DNA of 64,000 bases. It comes from Leptoclinus maculatus. Taxonomy: Eukaryota > Chordata > Actinopteri > Perciformes > Stichaeidae. The notes below the pieces were generated by a model, which saw only the letters and a list, made by a program, of their open reading frames with translations, was not told the origin of the DNA and ran no database searches. Both the position numbers and the translations under genes were made by a program. How positions within the stretch are numbered: position 1 is the first letter of the stretch; the number at the start of each line of letters is the position of its first letter. The stretch lies in contig JAVDOI010000128.1 in the NCBI GenBank assembly GCA_032191485.1, positions 190,001-254,000 of the forward strand. The letters are read 5' to 3'. Below, in pieces: positions 19,959 through 34,232 of the stretch.

Positions 19959-20174
19959 GTACAGCACTCTTGTCAAGAGCAGCCGAAGTCCCTAGTTGTC
20001 CCAGTCAAAACGCTCATGGTAAGCCTAAATTGACGTGCCCTGTTCCAAATCTGAAGCCACACCCATTCCCATACTCCTCCCCACATCTTAAAGAGGGCAA
20101 TATTCTCCTTTGTACTATTTCCTCCCCTCCAATCAAAAGTACAAACCACTTGATATTTTTTTCAACATGACAAT

Positions 20175-20338
20175 CAGGGGAGAGCGCGAACGCAGTCCCC
20201 CACTACCAGAAATTATGCAGTCGAGATTCCCACATTTGGGGAATTCGCAGTGGTCAGCATAACCGGAGTGCAATGGCTGGGCCTCGCCCTGGGTGAACCA
20301 CCTTCTTGATCATGGTATCTCCCCTGCCAGGTAAGTAT
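20175..20338 (-). ncRNA. rnu1: U1 snRNA, unit 10 (G79A)
   Basis: One change, G79A, in the 3' arm of stem-loop II, predicted to oppose C60. The U1A loop is intact. PSE core 20391-20397, type B spacer, octamer 20646-20653. Confidence 0.95.
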
Positions 20339-20880
20339 GAGTTGGAAGAGACAGCGGCAGGGGCGGCATTCCCAGACATAGTACTCCGGATGACGGTTCC
20401 CAGATGGCATAATCCCAGAGTCCAGTCCTTTAGCATTTAGCACACAGCAAACAAGCTGTTTCTGCTTCTGAGAATGCAAACACAGCCCAGCAACCAAACG
20501 AAAGCCTAAAACCTAAGCATGCTAACAATGGAAGAATCTTCGGAACACATTTCTCCCACAAAGAAGGGAAAATATCAGTGAGAACACACAATCACTTTAG
20601 GCACATCCAGAAGGCCACACCCACTTATCTTGGCGAACCCGGGCAATTTGCATTACTCAACACACAGCTTCACAGCATACAACAGACACTGCTGCACAGC
20701 AATGCTTGCACTTTTCTGGACAAACTGCAAAAGAAATAAAGGCTACAAAAGGACCTCAACCCACAATCTGACTCGGAGGACAGAAATTGGCATTCAGAGC
20801 TGGAAATGTCGCCAAGCAGTCAGGGCTGATGCATACAGTGATTTGAGGCTGGGAGCACAGCGATGTTCCATGAGGGGCGT

Positions 20881-21393
20881 CAGACAGAACACAGATCACA
20901 CAGATCACACAACACAGAGATCACACACAGAACACAGATCACACAGAACACACACAGATCACAGATAGAACACAGATCACACACAGAACACAGAGATCAC
21001 ACACGGAACACAGATCACACACAGAACACAGAACACAGAGATCACACACAGATCACAGATAGAACACAGAGATCACACACGGAACACGGAACACAGATCA
21101 CACACATCACAGATAGAACACAGAGATCACACACAGAACACAGATCACACAGAACAAACACAGATCACAGATAGAACACAGAGATCACACACGGAACACA
21201 GATCACACACAGAACACAGAGATCACACACAGATCACAGAGATCACACACGGAACACGGAACACAGATCACACAGATCACAGATAGAACACAGAGATCAC
21301 ACACAGAACACAGAACACAAATCCCAGATCACACACAGAACACAGATCACACAACACAGAGAACACACACAGAACACAGATCACACACACACA
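20881..21393. repeat. CA-rich minisatellite, unit 10 (513 bp)
   Basis: This is the shortest block in the window. It contains only one or two 54-bp subrepeats. Confidence 0.95.
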
Positions 21394-21498
21394 GCCTCTA
21401 AGATAGACAGCGAGACTCTCGTCATTCATTACAGTGTGAAGTTAATCAACAGACTGATCCATTTGGATTGGTGTTTGGTTGTCCACAAGGCATTTGAG

Positions 21499-21686
21499 GA
21501 GTGCACCGTTCCCGGCAATGCTGCAATACCGGGTCAATGCGTGGAGTGAACGGAGCAAGCCCCTTTTTCATCTCCCGATGCTAAAAATCTGCTTAATACG
21601 TTATCCTCATATAGAGGACATATCAGATATTAAACTGATGAGAACAGATACTACACTTGATCTTAGCCAAAAGGCCGAGAAGCGAT
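21499..21686 (-). ncRNA. rnu2: U2 snRNA, unit 10 (T47C)
   Basis: T47C affects the outer pair (47-66) of stem IIa. Other motifs are unchanged. PSE core 21739-21745. Confidence 0.96.
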
Positions 21687-21860
21687 GACCCCCAACTGTT
21701 TGCTTCCTGTGTCAACCTCCTGACACATTTCTCCCTTGTCATGGTGCAGTTCTTTCAATGGGTCATAGCAGTGGCTACAGGTTGGCACACCCATCCAAGC
21801 ACTCCATGGTCAAGAACCTTGGTCTAGTTAAGGACAGCTTTTTATCTTTTCACAAGTGTA

Positions 21861-21980
21861 CAAGGCTCAGCCAAACAGCAAAGCCTGCTAAAAATAGGTT
21901 GAACTCGTTGGTGTTCCTCTCCACGGAAGTCTTTAGTAAAAGGCGAAAGACTTAAGCGTTATGAAGAGAAACCAAAGTAA
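21861..21980 (-). ncRNA. rnu5: U5 snRNA, unit 11 (variant)
   Basis: It shares the CGCTTAAGTC change with unit 3, and has two further private changes (AACGAGTTC; GCTGTTTGGC in the 3' loop). Loop I and the Sm site are intact. PSE core 22036-22042. Confidence 0.88.
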
Positions 21981-22196
21981 GTACAGCACTCTTGTCAAGA
22001 GCAGCCGAAGTCCCTAGTTGTCCCAGTCAAAACGCTCATGGTAAGCCTAAATTGACGTGCCCTGTTCCAAATCTGAAGCCACACCCATTCCCATACTCCT
22101 GCCCACATCTTAAAGAGGGCAATATTCTCCATTGTACTATTTCCTCCCCTCCAATCAAAAGTACAAACCACTTGATATTTTTTTCAACATGACAAT

Positions 22197-22360
22197 CAGG
22201 GGAGAGCGCGAACGCAGTCCCCCACTACCAGAAATTATGCAGTCGAGATTCCCACATTTGGGGAATTCGCAGTGGTCAGCACAACCGGAGTGCAATGGCT
22301 GGGCCTCGCCCTGGGTGAACCACCTTCTTGATCATGGTATCTCCCCTGCCAGGTAAGTAT
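22197..22360 (-). ncRNA. rnu1: U1 snRNA, unit 11
   Basis: The transcribed region reads as unit 1. PSE core 22413-22419, spacer type A, octamer 22666-22673. Confidence 0.98.
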
Positions 22361-22900
22361 GAGTTGGAAGAGACAGCGGCAGGGGCGGCATTCCCAGACA
22401 TAGTACTCCGGATGACGGTTCCCAGATGGCATAATCCCAGAGTGCAGTCCTTTAGCATTAGCTTCCATTGGCAAGCTGTTTCTGCTTCTGAGAATGCAAA
22501 CACAGCCCAGCAACCAAACGAAAGCCTAAAACCTAAGCATGCTAACAATGGAAGAATCTTCGGAACACATTTCTCCCACAAAGAAGGGAAAATATCAGTG
22601 AGAACACACAATCACTTTAGGCACATCCAGAAGGCCACACCCACTTATCTTGGCGAACCCGGGCAATTTGCATTACTCAACACACAGCTTCACAGCATAC
22701 AACAGACACTGCTGCACAGCAATGCTTGCACTTTTCTGGACAAACTGCAAAAGAAATAAAGGCTACAAAAGGACCTCAACCCACAATCTGACTCGGAGGA
22801 CAGAAATTGGCATTCAGAGCTGGAAATGTCGCCAAGCAGTCAGGGCTGATGCATACAGTGATTTGAGGCTGGGAGCACAGCGATGTTCCATGAGGGGCGT

Positions 22901-24511
22901 CAGACAGAACACAGATCACACAGATCACACAACACAGAGATCACACACAGAACACAGATCACACAGAACACACACAGATCACAGATAGAACACAGATCAC
23001 ACACAGAACACAGAGATCACACACGGAACACAGATCACACACAGAACACAGAACACAGAGATCACACACAGATCACAGATAGAACACAGAGATCACACAC
23101 GGAACACGGAACACAGATCACACACATCACAGATAGAACACAGAGATCACACACAGAACACAGATCACACAGAACAAACACAGATCACAGATAGAACACA
23201 GATCACACACAGAACACAGAACACAGAGATCACACACGGAACACAGATCACACACAGAACACAGAGATCACACACAGATCACAGATCACACAGAACACAC
23301 ACAGATCACAGATAGAACACAGATCACACACAGAACACAGAACACAGAGATCACACACGGAACACAGATCACACACAGAACACAGAGATCACACACAGAT
23401 CACAGATAGAACACAGATCACACACAGAACACAGAACACAGAGATCACACACAGAACACAGATCACACAGATCACACAACACAGAGATCACACACAGAAC
23501 ACAGATCACACAGAACAAACACAGATCACAGATAGAACACAGATCACACACAGAACACAGAACACAGAGATCACACACGGAACACAGATCACACACAGAA
23601 CACAGAGATCACACACAGATCACAGATAGAACACAGAGATCACACACGGAACACGGAACACAGATCACACACATCACAGAACACAGAACACAGAGATCAC
23701 ACACAGAACACAGATCACACAGAACAAACACAGATCACAGATAGAACACAGAGATCACACACGGAACACAGATCACACACAGAACACAGAGATCACACAC
23801 AGATCACAGAGATCACACACGGAACACGGAACACAGATCACACACATCACAGATAGAACACAGAGATCACACACAGAACACGGAACACAGATCACACACA
23901 TCACAGATAGAACACAGAGATCACACACAGAACACGGAACACAGATCACACACATCACAGATAGAACACAGAGATCACACACGGAACACGGAACACAGAT
24001 CACACACATCACAGATAGAACACAGAGATCACACACAGAACACGGAACACAGATCACACACATCACAGATAGAACACAGAGATCACACACAGAACACGGA
24101 ACACAGATCACACACATCACAGATAGAACACAGAGATCACACACGGAACACGGAACACAGATCACACACATCACAGATAGAACACAGAGATCACACACAG
24201 AACACGGAACACAGATCACACACATCACAGATAGAACACAGAGATCACACACAGAACACAGAACACAGAGATCACACACAGATCACAGATAGAACACAGA
24301 GATCACACACGGAACACAGATCACACACAGAACACAGAGATCACACACAGATCACAGAGATCACACACGGAACACGGAACACAGATCACACAGATCACAG
24401 ATAGAACACAGAGATCACACACAGAACACAGAACACAAATCCCAGATCACACACAGAACACAGATCACACAACACAGAGAACACACACAGAACACAGATC
24501 ACACACACACA
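22901..24511. repeat. CA-rich minisatellite, unit 11 (1611 bp)
   Basis: It is expanded by longer compound repeats on the left and about eight 54-bp subrepeats on the right (roughly 23.8-24.25 kb). Confidence 0.95.
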
Positions 24512-24620
24512 GCCTCTAAGATAGACAGCGAATGAGACTCTCGTCATTCATTACAGTGTGAAGTTAATCAACAGACTGATCCATTTGGATTGGTGTTTGG
24601 TTGTCCACAAGGCATTTGAG

Positions 24621-24808
24621 GAGTGCACCGTTCCCGGCAATGCTGCAATACCGGGTCAATGCGTGGAGTGAACGGAGCAAGCCCCTTTTTCATCTCCCGA
24701 TGCTAAAAATCTGCTTAATACGTTATCCTCATATAGAGGACATATCAGATATTAAACTGATAAGAACAGATACTACACTTGATCTTAGCCAAAAGGCCGA
24801 GAAGCGAT
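24621..24808 (-). ncRNA. rnu2: U2 snRNA, unit 11
   Basis: The transcribed region reads as unit 1. PSE core 24861-24867. The upstream flank has GTGTAAACC, as in the next five units, where others read GTGTCAACC. Confidence 0.98.
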
Positions 24809-24982
24809 GACCCCCAACTGTTTGCTTCCTGTGTAAACCTCCTGACACATTTCTCCCTTGTCATGGTGCAGTTCTTTCAATGGGTCATAGCAGTGGCTAC
24901 AGGTTGGCACACCCATCCAAGCACTCCATGGTCAAGAACCTTGGTCTAGTTAAGGACAGCTTTTTATCTTTTCACAAGTGTA

Positions 24983-25102
24983 CAAGGCTCAGCCAAACGG
25001 CAAAGCCTGCTAAAAATAGGTTGAACTCATTGGTGTTCCTCTCCACGGAAGTCTTTAGTAAAAGGCGAAAGACTTGTGCGTTATGAAGAGAAACCAAAGT
25101 AA
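24983..25102 (-). ncRNA. rnu5: U5 snRNA, unit 12
   Basis: The transcribed region reads as unit 1. PSE core 25158-25164. Confidence 0.93.
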
Positions 25103-25318
25103 GTACAGCACTCTTGTCAAGAGCAGCCGAAGTCCCTAGTTGTCCCAGTCAAAACGCTCATGGTAAGCCTAAATTGACGTGCCCTGTTCCAAATCTGAAG
25201 CCACACCCATTCCCATAATCCTGCCCACATCTTAAAGAGGGCAATATTCTCCATTGTACTATTTCCTCCCCTCCAATCAAAAGTACAAACCACTTGATAT
25301 TTTTTTCAACATGACAAT

Positions 25319-25482
25319 CAGGGGAGAGCGCGAACGCAGTCCCCCACTGCCAGAAATTATGCAGTCGAGATTCCCACATTTGGGGAATTCGCAGTGGTCA
25401 GCACAACCGGAGTGCAATGGCTGGGCCTCGCCCTGGGTGAACCACCTTCTTGATCATGGTATCTCCCCTGTCAGGTAAGTAT
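25319..25482 (-). ncRNA. rnu1: U1 snRNA, unit 12 (G12A, T134C)
   Basis: G12A lies just after the splice-site-pairing end and breaks the predicted G12-C122 pair of helix H. T134C directly follows the Sm site. Both recur in units 14, 16 and 23, so this is an amplified sequence variant. PSE core 25535-25541, type B spacer, octamer 25790-25797. Confidence 0.95.
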
Positions 25483-26024
25483 GAGTTGGAAGAGACAGCG
25501 GCAGGGGCGGCATTCCCAGACATAGTACTCCGGATGACGGTTCCCAGATGGCATAATCCCAGAGTGCAGTCCTTTAGCATTTAGCACACAGCAAACAAGC
25601 TGTTTCTGCTTCTGAGAATGCAAACACAGCCCAGCAACCAAACGATAGCCTAAAACCTAAGCATGCTAACAATGGAAGAATCTTCGGAACACATTTCTCC
25701 CACAAAGAAGGGAAAATATCAGTGAGAACACACAATCACTTTAGGCACATCCAGAAGGCCACACCCACTTATCTTGGCGAACCCGGGCAATTTGCATTAC
25801 TCAACACACAGCTTCACAGCATACAACAGACACTGCTGCACAGCAATGCTTGCACTTTTCTGGACAAACTGCAAAAGAAATAAAGGCTACAAAAGGACCT
25901 CAACCCACAATCTGACTCGGAGGACAGAAATTGGCATTCAGAGCTGGAAATGTCGCCAAGCAGTCAGGGCTGATGCATACAGTGATTTGAGGCTGGGAGC
26001 ACAGCGATGTTCCATGAGGGGCGT

Positions 26025-27756
26025 CAGACAGAACACAGATCACACAGATCACACAACACAGAGATCACACACAGAACACAGATCACACAGAACACACACA
26101 GATCACAGATAGAACACAGATCACACACAGAACACAGAGATCACACACGGAACACAGATCACACACAGAACACAGAACACAGAGATCACACACAGATCAC
26201 AGATAGAACACAGAGATCACACACGGAACACGGAACACAGATCACACACATCACAGATAGAACACAGAGATCACACACAGAACACAGATCACACAGAACA
26301 AACACAGATCACAGATAGAACACAGATCACACACAGAACACAGAACACAGAGATCACACACGGAACACAGATCACACACAGAACACAGAGATCACACACA
26401 GATCACAGATCACACAGAACACACACAGATCACAGATAGAACACAGATCACACACAGAACACAGAACACAGAGATCACACACGGAACACAGATCACACAC
26501 AGAACACAGAGATCACACACAGATCACAGATAGAACACAGATCACACACAGAACACAGAACACAGAGATCACACACAGAACACAGATCACACAGATCACA
26601 CAACACAGAGATCACACACAGAACACAGATCACACAGAACAAACACAGATCACAGATAGAACACAGATCACACACAGAACACAGAACACAGAGATCACAC
26701 ACGGAACACAGATCACACACAGAACACAGAGATCACACACAGATCACAGATCACACAGAACACACACAGATCACAGATAGAACACAGATCACACACAGAA
26801 CACAGAACACAGAGATCACACACGGAACACAGATCACACACAGAACACAGAGATCACACACAGATCACAGATAGAACACAGAGATCACACACGGAACACG
26901 GAACACAGATCACACACATCACAGAACACAGAACACAGAGATCACACACAGAACACAGATCACACAGAACAAACACAGATCACAGATAGAACACAGAGAT
27001 CACACACGGAACACAGATCACACACAGAACACAGAGATCACACACAGATCACAGAGATCACACACGGAACACGGAACACAGATCACACACATCACAGATA
27101 GAACACAGAGATCACACACAGAACACGGAACACAGATCACACACATCACAGATAGAACACAGAGATCACACACGGAACACGGAACACAGATCACACACAT
27201 CACAGATAGAACACAGAGATCACACACGGAACACGGAACACAGATCACACACATCACAGATAGAACACAGAGATCACACACAGAACACGGAACACAGATC
27301 ACACACATCACAGATAGAACACAGAGATCACACACAGAACACGGAACACAGATCACACACATCACAGATAGAACACAGAGATCACACACGGAACACGGAA
27401 CACAGATCACACACATCACAGATAGAACACAGAGATCACACACAGAACACGGAACACAGATCACACACATCACAGATAGAACACAGAGATCACACACAGA
27501 ACACAGAACACAGAGATCACACACAGATCACAGATAGAACACAGAGATCACACACGGAACACAGATCACACACAGAACACAGAGATCACACACAGATCAC
27601 AGAGATCACACACGGAACACGGAACACAGATCACACAGATCACAGATAGAACACAGAGATCACACACAGAACACAGAACACAAATCCCAGATCACACACA
27701 GAACACAGATCACACAACACAGAGAACACACACAGAACACAGATCACACACACACA
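26025..27756. repeat. CA-rich minisatellite, unit 12 (1732 bp)
   Basis: One of three equal longest blocks. It is 121 bp longer than its neighbours through one more compound repeat left of the 54-bp run. Confidence 0.95.
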
Positions 27757-27865
27757 GCCTCTAAGATAGACAGCGAATGAGACTCTCGTCATTCATTACA
27801 GTGTGAAGTTAATCAACAGACTGATCCATTTGGATTGGTGTTTGGTTGTCCACAAGGCATTTGAG

Positions 27866-28053
27866 GAGTGCACCGTTCCCGGCAATGCTGCAATACCGGG
27901 TCAATGCGTGGAGTGAACGGAGCAAGCCCCTTTTTCATCTCCCAATGCTAAAAATCTGCTTAATACGTTATCCTCATATATAGGACATATCAGATATTAA
28001 ACTGATAAGAACAGATACTACACTTGATCTTAGCCAAAAGGCCGAGAAGCGAT
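27866..28053 (-). ncRNA. rnu2: U2 snRNA, unit 12 (C73A, C110T)
   Basis: C73A breaks the closing pair of stem IIb. C110T lies 3' of the Sm site. Both recur in units 14 and 16. The GTAGTA sequence and Sm site are intact. PSE core 28106-28112. Confidence 0.94.
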
Positions 28054-28227
28054 GACCCCCAACTGTTTGCTTCCTGTGTAAACCTCCTGACACATTTCTC
28101 CCTTGTCATGGTGCAGTTCTTTCAATGGGTCATTGCAGTGGCTACAGGTTGGCACACCCATCCAAGCACTCCATGGTCAAGAACCTTGGTCTAGTTAAGG
28201 ACAGCTTTTTATCTTTTCACAAGTGTA

Positions 28228-28347
28228 CAAGGCTCAGCCAAACGGCAAAGCCTGCTAAAAATAGGTTGAACTCATTGGTGTTCCTCTCCACGGAAGTCTT
28301 TAGTAAAAGGCGAAAGACTTGTGCGTTATGAAGAGAAACCAAAGTAA
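28228..28347 (-). ncRNA. rnu5: U5 snRNA, unit 13
   Basis: The transcribed region reads as unit 1. PSE core 28403-28409. Confidence 0.93.
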
Positions 28348-28563
28348 GTACAGCACTCTTGTCAAGAGCAGCCGAAGTCCCTAGTTGTCCCAGTCAAAAC
28401 GCTCATGGTAAGCCTAAATTGACGTGCCCTGTTCCAAATCTGAAGCCACACCCATTCCCATACTCCTGCCCACATCTTAAAGAGGGCAATATTCTCCATT
28501 GTACTATTTCCTCCCCTCCAATCAAAAGTACAAACCACTTGATATTTTTTTCAACATGACAAT

Positions 28564-28727
28564 CAGGGGAGAGCGCGAACGCAGTCCCCCACTACCAGAA
28601 ATTATGCAGTCGAGATTCCCACATTTGGGGAATTCGCAGTGGTCAGCACAACCGGAGTGCAATGGCTGGGCCTCGCCCTGGGTGAACCACCTTCTTGATC
28701 ATGGTATCTCCCCTGCCAGGTAAGTAT
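28564..28727 (-). ncRNA. rnu1: U1 snRNA, unit 13
   Basis: The transcribed region reads as unit 1. PSE core 28780-28786, spacer type A, octamer 29033-29040. Confidence 0.98.
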
Positions 28728-29267
28728 GAGTTGGAAGAGACAGCGGCAGGGGCGGCATTCCCAGACATAGTACTCCGGATGACGGTTCCCAGATGGCATA
28801 ATCCCAGAGTGCAGTCCTTTAGCATTAGCTTCCATTGGCAAGCTGTTTCTGCTTCTGAGAATGCAAACACAGCCCAGCAACCAAACGAAAGCCTAAAACC
28901 TAAGCATGCTAACAATGGAAGAATCTTCGGAACACATTTCTCCCACAAAGAAGGGAAAATATCAGTGAGAACACACAATCACTTTAGGCACATCCAGAAG
29001 GCCACACCCACTTATCTTGGCGAACCCGGGCAATTTGCATTACTCAACACACAGCTTCACAGCATACAACAGACACTGCTGCACAGCAATGCTTGCACTT
29101 TTCTGGACAAACTGCAAAAGAAATAAAGGCTACAAAAGGACCTCAACCCACAATCTGACTCGGAGGACAGAAATTGGCATTCAGAGCTGGAAATGTCGCC
29201 AAGCAGTCAGGGCTGATGCATACAGTGATTTGAGGCTGGGAGCACAGCGATGTTCCATGAGGGGCGT

Positions 29268-30878
29268 CAGACAGAACACAGATCACACAGATCACACAAC
29301 ACAGAGATCACACACAGAACACAGATCACACAGAACACACACAGATCACAGATAGAACACAGATCACACACAGAACACAGAGATCACACACGGAACACAG
29401 ATCACACACAGAACACAGAACACAGAGATCACACACAGATCACAGATAGAACACAGAGATCACACACGGAACACGGAACACAGATCACACACATCACAGA
29501 TAGAACACAGAGATCACACACAGAACACAGATCACACAGAACAAACACAGATCACAGATAGAACACAGATCACACACAGAACACAGAACACAGAGATCAC
29601 ACACGGAACACAGATCACACACAGAACACAGAGATCACACACAGATCACAGATCACACAGAACACACACAGATCACAGATAGAACACAGATCACACACAG
29701 AACACAGAACACAGAGATCACACACGGAACACAGATCACACACAGAACACAGAGATCACACACAGATCACAGATAGAACACAGATCACACACAGAACACA
29801 GAACACAGAGATCACACACAGAACACAGATCACACAGATCACACAACACAGAGATCACACACAGAACACAGATCACACAGAACAAACACAGATCACAGAT
29901 AGAACACAGATCACACACAGAACACAGAACACAGAGATCACACACGGAACACAGATCACACACAGAACACAGAGATCACACACAGATCACAGATAGAACA
30001 CAGAGATCACACACGGAACACGGAACACAGATCACACACATCACAGAACACAGAACACAGAGATCACACACAGAACACAGATCACACAGAACAAACACAG
30101 ATCACAGATAGAACACAGAGATCACACACGGAACACAGATCACACACAGAACACAGAGATCACACACAGATCACAGAGATCACACACGGAACACGGAACA
30201 CAGATCACACACATCACAGATAGAACACAGAGATCACACACAGAACACGGAACACAGATCACACACATCACAGATAGAACACAGAGATCACACACAGAAC
30301 ACGGAACACAGATCACACACATCACAGATAGAACACAGAGATCACACACGGAACACGGAACACAGATCACACACATCACAGATAGAACACAGAGATCACA
30401 CACAGAACACGGAACACAGATCACACACATCACAGATAGAACACAGAGATCACACACAGAACACGGAACACAGATCACACACATCACAGATAGAACACAG
30501 AGATCACACACGGAACACGGAACACAGATCACACACATCACAGATAGAACACAGAGATCACACACAGAACACGGAACACAGATCACACACATCACAGATA
30601 GAACACAGAGATCACACACAGAACACAGAACACAGAGATCACACACAGATCACAGATAGAACACAGAGATCACACACGGAACACAGATCACACACAGAAC
30701 ACAGAGATCACACACAGATCACAGAGATCACACACGGAACACGGAACACAGATCACACAGATCACAGATAGAACACAGAGATCACACACAGAACACAGAA
30801 CACAAATCCCAGATCACACACAGAACACAGATCACACAACACAGAGAACACACACAGAACACAGATCACACACACACA
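29268..30878. repeat. CA-rich minisatellite, unit 13 (1611 bp)
   Basis: It equals the unit 11 block in length and word order as far as I can read. Confidence 0.95.
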
Positions 30879-30987
30879 GCCTCTAAGATAGACAGCGAAT
30901 GAGACTCTCGTCATTCATTACAGTGTGAAGTTAATCAACAGACTGATCCATTTGGATTGGTGTTTGGTTGTCCACAAGGCATTTGAG

Positions 30988-31175
30988 GAGTGCACCGTTC
31001 CCGGCAATGCTGCAATACCGGGTCAATGCGTGGAGTGAACGGAGCAAGCCCCTTTTTCATCTCCCGATGCTAAAAATCTGCTTAATACGTTATACTCATA
31101 TAGAGGACATATCAGATATTAAACTGATAAGAACAGATACTACACTTGATCTTAGCCAAAAGGCCGAGAAGCGAT
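30988..31175 (-). ncRNA. rnu2: U2 snRNA, unit 13 (G82T)
   Basis: G82T is a private change that breaks the G82-C70 pair of stem IIb. PSE core 31228-31234. Confidence 0.95.
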
Positions 31176-31349
31176 GACCCCCAACTGTTTGCTTCCTGTG
31201 TAAACCTCCTGACACATTTCTCCCTTGTCATGGTGCAGTTCTTTCAATGGGTCATAGCAGTGGCTACAGGTTGGCACACCCATCCAAGCACTCCATGGTC
31301 AAGAACCTTGGTCTAGTTAAGGACAGCTTTTTATCTTTTCACAAGTGTA

Positions 31350-31469
31350 CAAGGCTCAGCCAAACGGCAAAGCCTGCTAAAAATAGGTTGAACTCATTGG
31401 TGTTCCTCTCCACGGAAGTCTTTAGTAAAAGGCGAAAGACTTGTGCGTTATGAAGAGAAACCAAAGTAA
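31350..31469 (-). ncRNA. rnu5: U5 snRNA, unit 14
   Basis: The transcribed region reads as unit 1. PSE core 31525-31531. Confidence 0.93.
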
Positions 31470-31685
31470 GTACAGCACTCTTGTCAAGAGCAGCCGAAGT
31501 CCCTAGTTGTCCCAGTCAAAACGCTCATGGTAAGCCTAAATTGACGTGCCCTGTTCCAAATCTGAAGCCACACCCATTCCCATAATCCTGCCCACATCTT
31601 AAAGAGGGCAATATTCTCCATTGTACTATTTCCTCCCCTCCAATCAAAAGTACAAACCACTTGATATTTTTTTCAACATGACAAT

Positions 31686-31849
31686 CAGGGGAGAGCGCGA
31701 ACGCAGTCCCCCACTGCCAGAAATTATGCAGTCGAGATTCCCACATTTGGGGAATTCGCAGTGGTCAGCACAACCGGAGTGCAATGGCTGGGCCTCGCCC
31801 TGGGTGAACCACCTTCTTGATCATGGTATCTCCCCTGTCAGGTAAGTAT
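31686..31849 (-). ncRNA. rnu1: U1 snRNA, unit 14 (G12A, T134C)
   Basis: It carries the same pair of variants as unit 12. PSE core 31902-31908, type B spacer, octamer 32157-32164. Confidence 0.95.
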
Positions 31850-32391
31850 GAGTTGGAAGAGACAGCGGCAGGGGCGGCATTCCCAGACATAGTACTCCGG
31901 ATGACGGTTCCCAGATGGCATAATCCCAGAGTGCAGTCCTTTAGCATTTAGCACACAGCAAACAAGCTGTTTCTGCTTCTGAGAATGCAAACACAGCCCA
32001 GCAACCAAACGAAAGCCTAAAACCTAAGCATGCTAACAATGGAAGAATCTTCGGAACACATTTCTCCCACAAAGAAGGGAAAATATCAGTGAGAACACAC
32101 AATCACTTTAGGCACATCCAGAAGGCCACACCCACTTATCTTGGCGAACCCGGGCAATTTGCATTACTCAACACACAGCTTCACAGCATACAACAGACAC
32201 TGCTGCACAGCAATGCTTGCACTTTTCTGGACAAACTGCAAAAGAAATAAAGGCTACAAAAGGACCTCAACCCACAATCTGACTCGGAGGACAGAAATTG
32301 GCATTCAGAGCTGGAAATGTCGCCAAGCAGTCAGGGCTGATGCATACAGTGATTTGAGGCTGGGAGCACAGCGATGTTCCATGAGGGGCGT

Positions 32392-34123
32392 CAGACAGAA
32401 CACAGATCACACAGATCACACAACACAGAGATCACACACAGAACACAGATCACACAGAACACACACAGATCACAGATAGAACACAGATCACACACAGAAC
32501 ACAGAGATCACACACGGAACACAGATCACACACAGAACACAGAACACAGAGATCACACACAGATCACAGATAGAACACAGAGATCACACACGGAACACGG
32601 AACACAGATCACACACATCACAGATAGAACACAGAGATCACACACAGAACACAGATCACACAGAACAAACACAGATCACAGATAGAACACAGATCACACA
32701 CAGAACACAGAACACAGAGATCACACACGGAACACAGATCACACACAGAACACAGAGATCACACACAGATCACAGATCACACAGAACACACACAGATCAC
32801 AGATAGAACACAGATCACACACAGAACACAGAACACAGAGATCACACACGGAACACAGATCACACACAGAACACAGAGATCACACACAGATCACAGATAG
32901 AACACAGATCACACACAGAACACAGAACACAGAGATCACACACAGAACACAGATCACACAGATCACACAACACAGAGATCACACACAGAACACAGATCAC
33001 ACAGAACAAACACAGATCACAGATAGAACACAGATCACACACAGAACACAGAACACAGAGATCACACACGGAACACAGATCACACACAGAACACAGAGAT
33101 CACACACAGATCACAGATCACACAGAACACACACAGATCACAGATAGAACACAGATCACACACAGAACACAGAACACAGAGATCACACACGGAACACAGA
33201 TCACACACAGAACACAGAGATCACACACAGATCACAGATAGAACACAGAGATCACACACGGAACACGGAACACAGATCACACACATCACAGAACACAGAA
33301 CACAGAGATCACACACAGAACACAGATCACACAGAACAAACACAGATCACAGATAGAACACAGAGATCACACACGGAACACAGATCACACACAGAACACA
33401 GAGATCACACACAGATCACAGAGATCACACACGGAACACGGAACACAGATCACACACATCACAGATAGAACACAGAGATCACACACAGAACACGGAACAC
33501 AGATCACACACATCACAGATAGAACACAGAGATCACACACGGAACACGGAACACAGATCACACACATCACAGATAGAACACAGAGATCACACACGGAACA
33601 CGGAACACAGATCACACACATCACAGATAGAACACAGAGATCACACACGGAACACGGAACACAGATCACACACATCACAGATAGAACACAGAGATCACAC
33701 ACAGAACACGGAACACAGATCACACACATCACAGATAGAACACAGAGATCACACACGGAACACGGAACACAGATCACACACATCACAGATAGAACACAGA
33801 GATCACACACAGAACACGGAACACAGATCACACACATCACAGATAGAACACAGAGATCACACACAGAACACAGAACACAGAGATCACACACAGATCACAG
33901 ATAGAACACAGAGATCACACACGGAACACAGATCACACACAGAACACAGAGATCACACACAGATCACAGAGATCACACACGGAACACGGAACACAGATCA
34001 CACAGATCACAGATAGAACACAGAGATCACACACAGAACACAGAACACAAATCCCAGATCACACACAGAACACAGATCACACAACACAGAGAACACACAC
34101 AGAACACAGATCACACACACACA
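32392..34123. repeat. CA-rich minisatellite, unit 14 (1732 bp)
   Basis: It equals the unit 12 block in length, with one A/G difference between subrepeats near 33.64 kb. Confidence 0.95.
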
Positions 34124-34232
34124 GCCTCTAAGATAGACAGCGAATGAGACTCTCGTCATTCATTACAGTGTGAAGTTAATCAACAGACTGATCCATTTGG
34201 ATTGGTGTTTGGTTGTCCACAAGGCATTTGAG

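Noticed and set aside
23800..24250. CRISPR-like regular repeats
   Set aside because: The 54-bp subrepeats are directly contiguous with no unique spacers, in a eukaryotic snRNA array.
23773..24279. Open frame for a Cys-rich 168-residue protein of repeated CDLCVLSVMCVICVP motifs
   Set aside because: It lies wholly in the CA-rich minisatellite. The 18-residue period is the 54-bp subrepeat read in a stop-free frame. Length tracks repeat number and there is no gene context.
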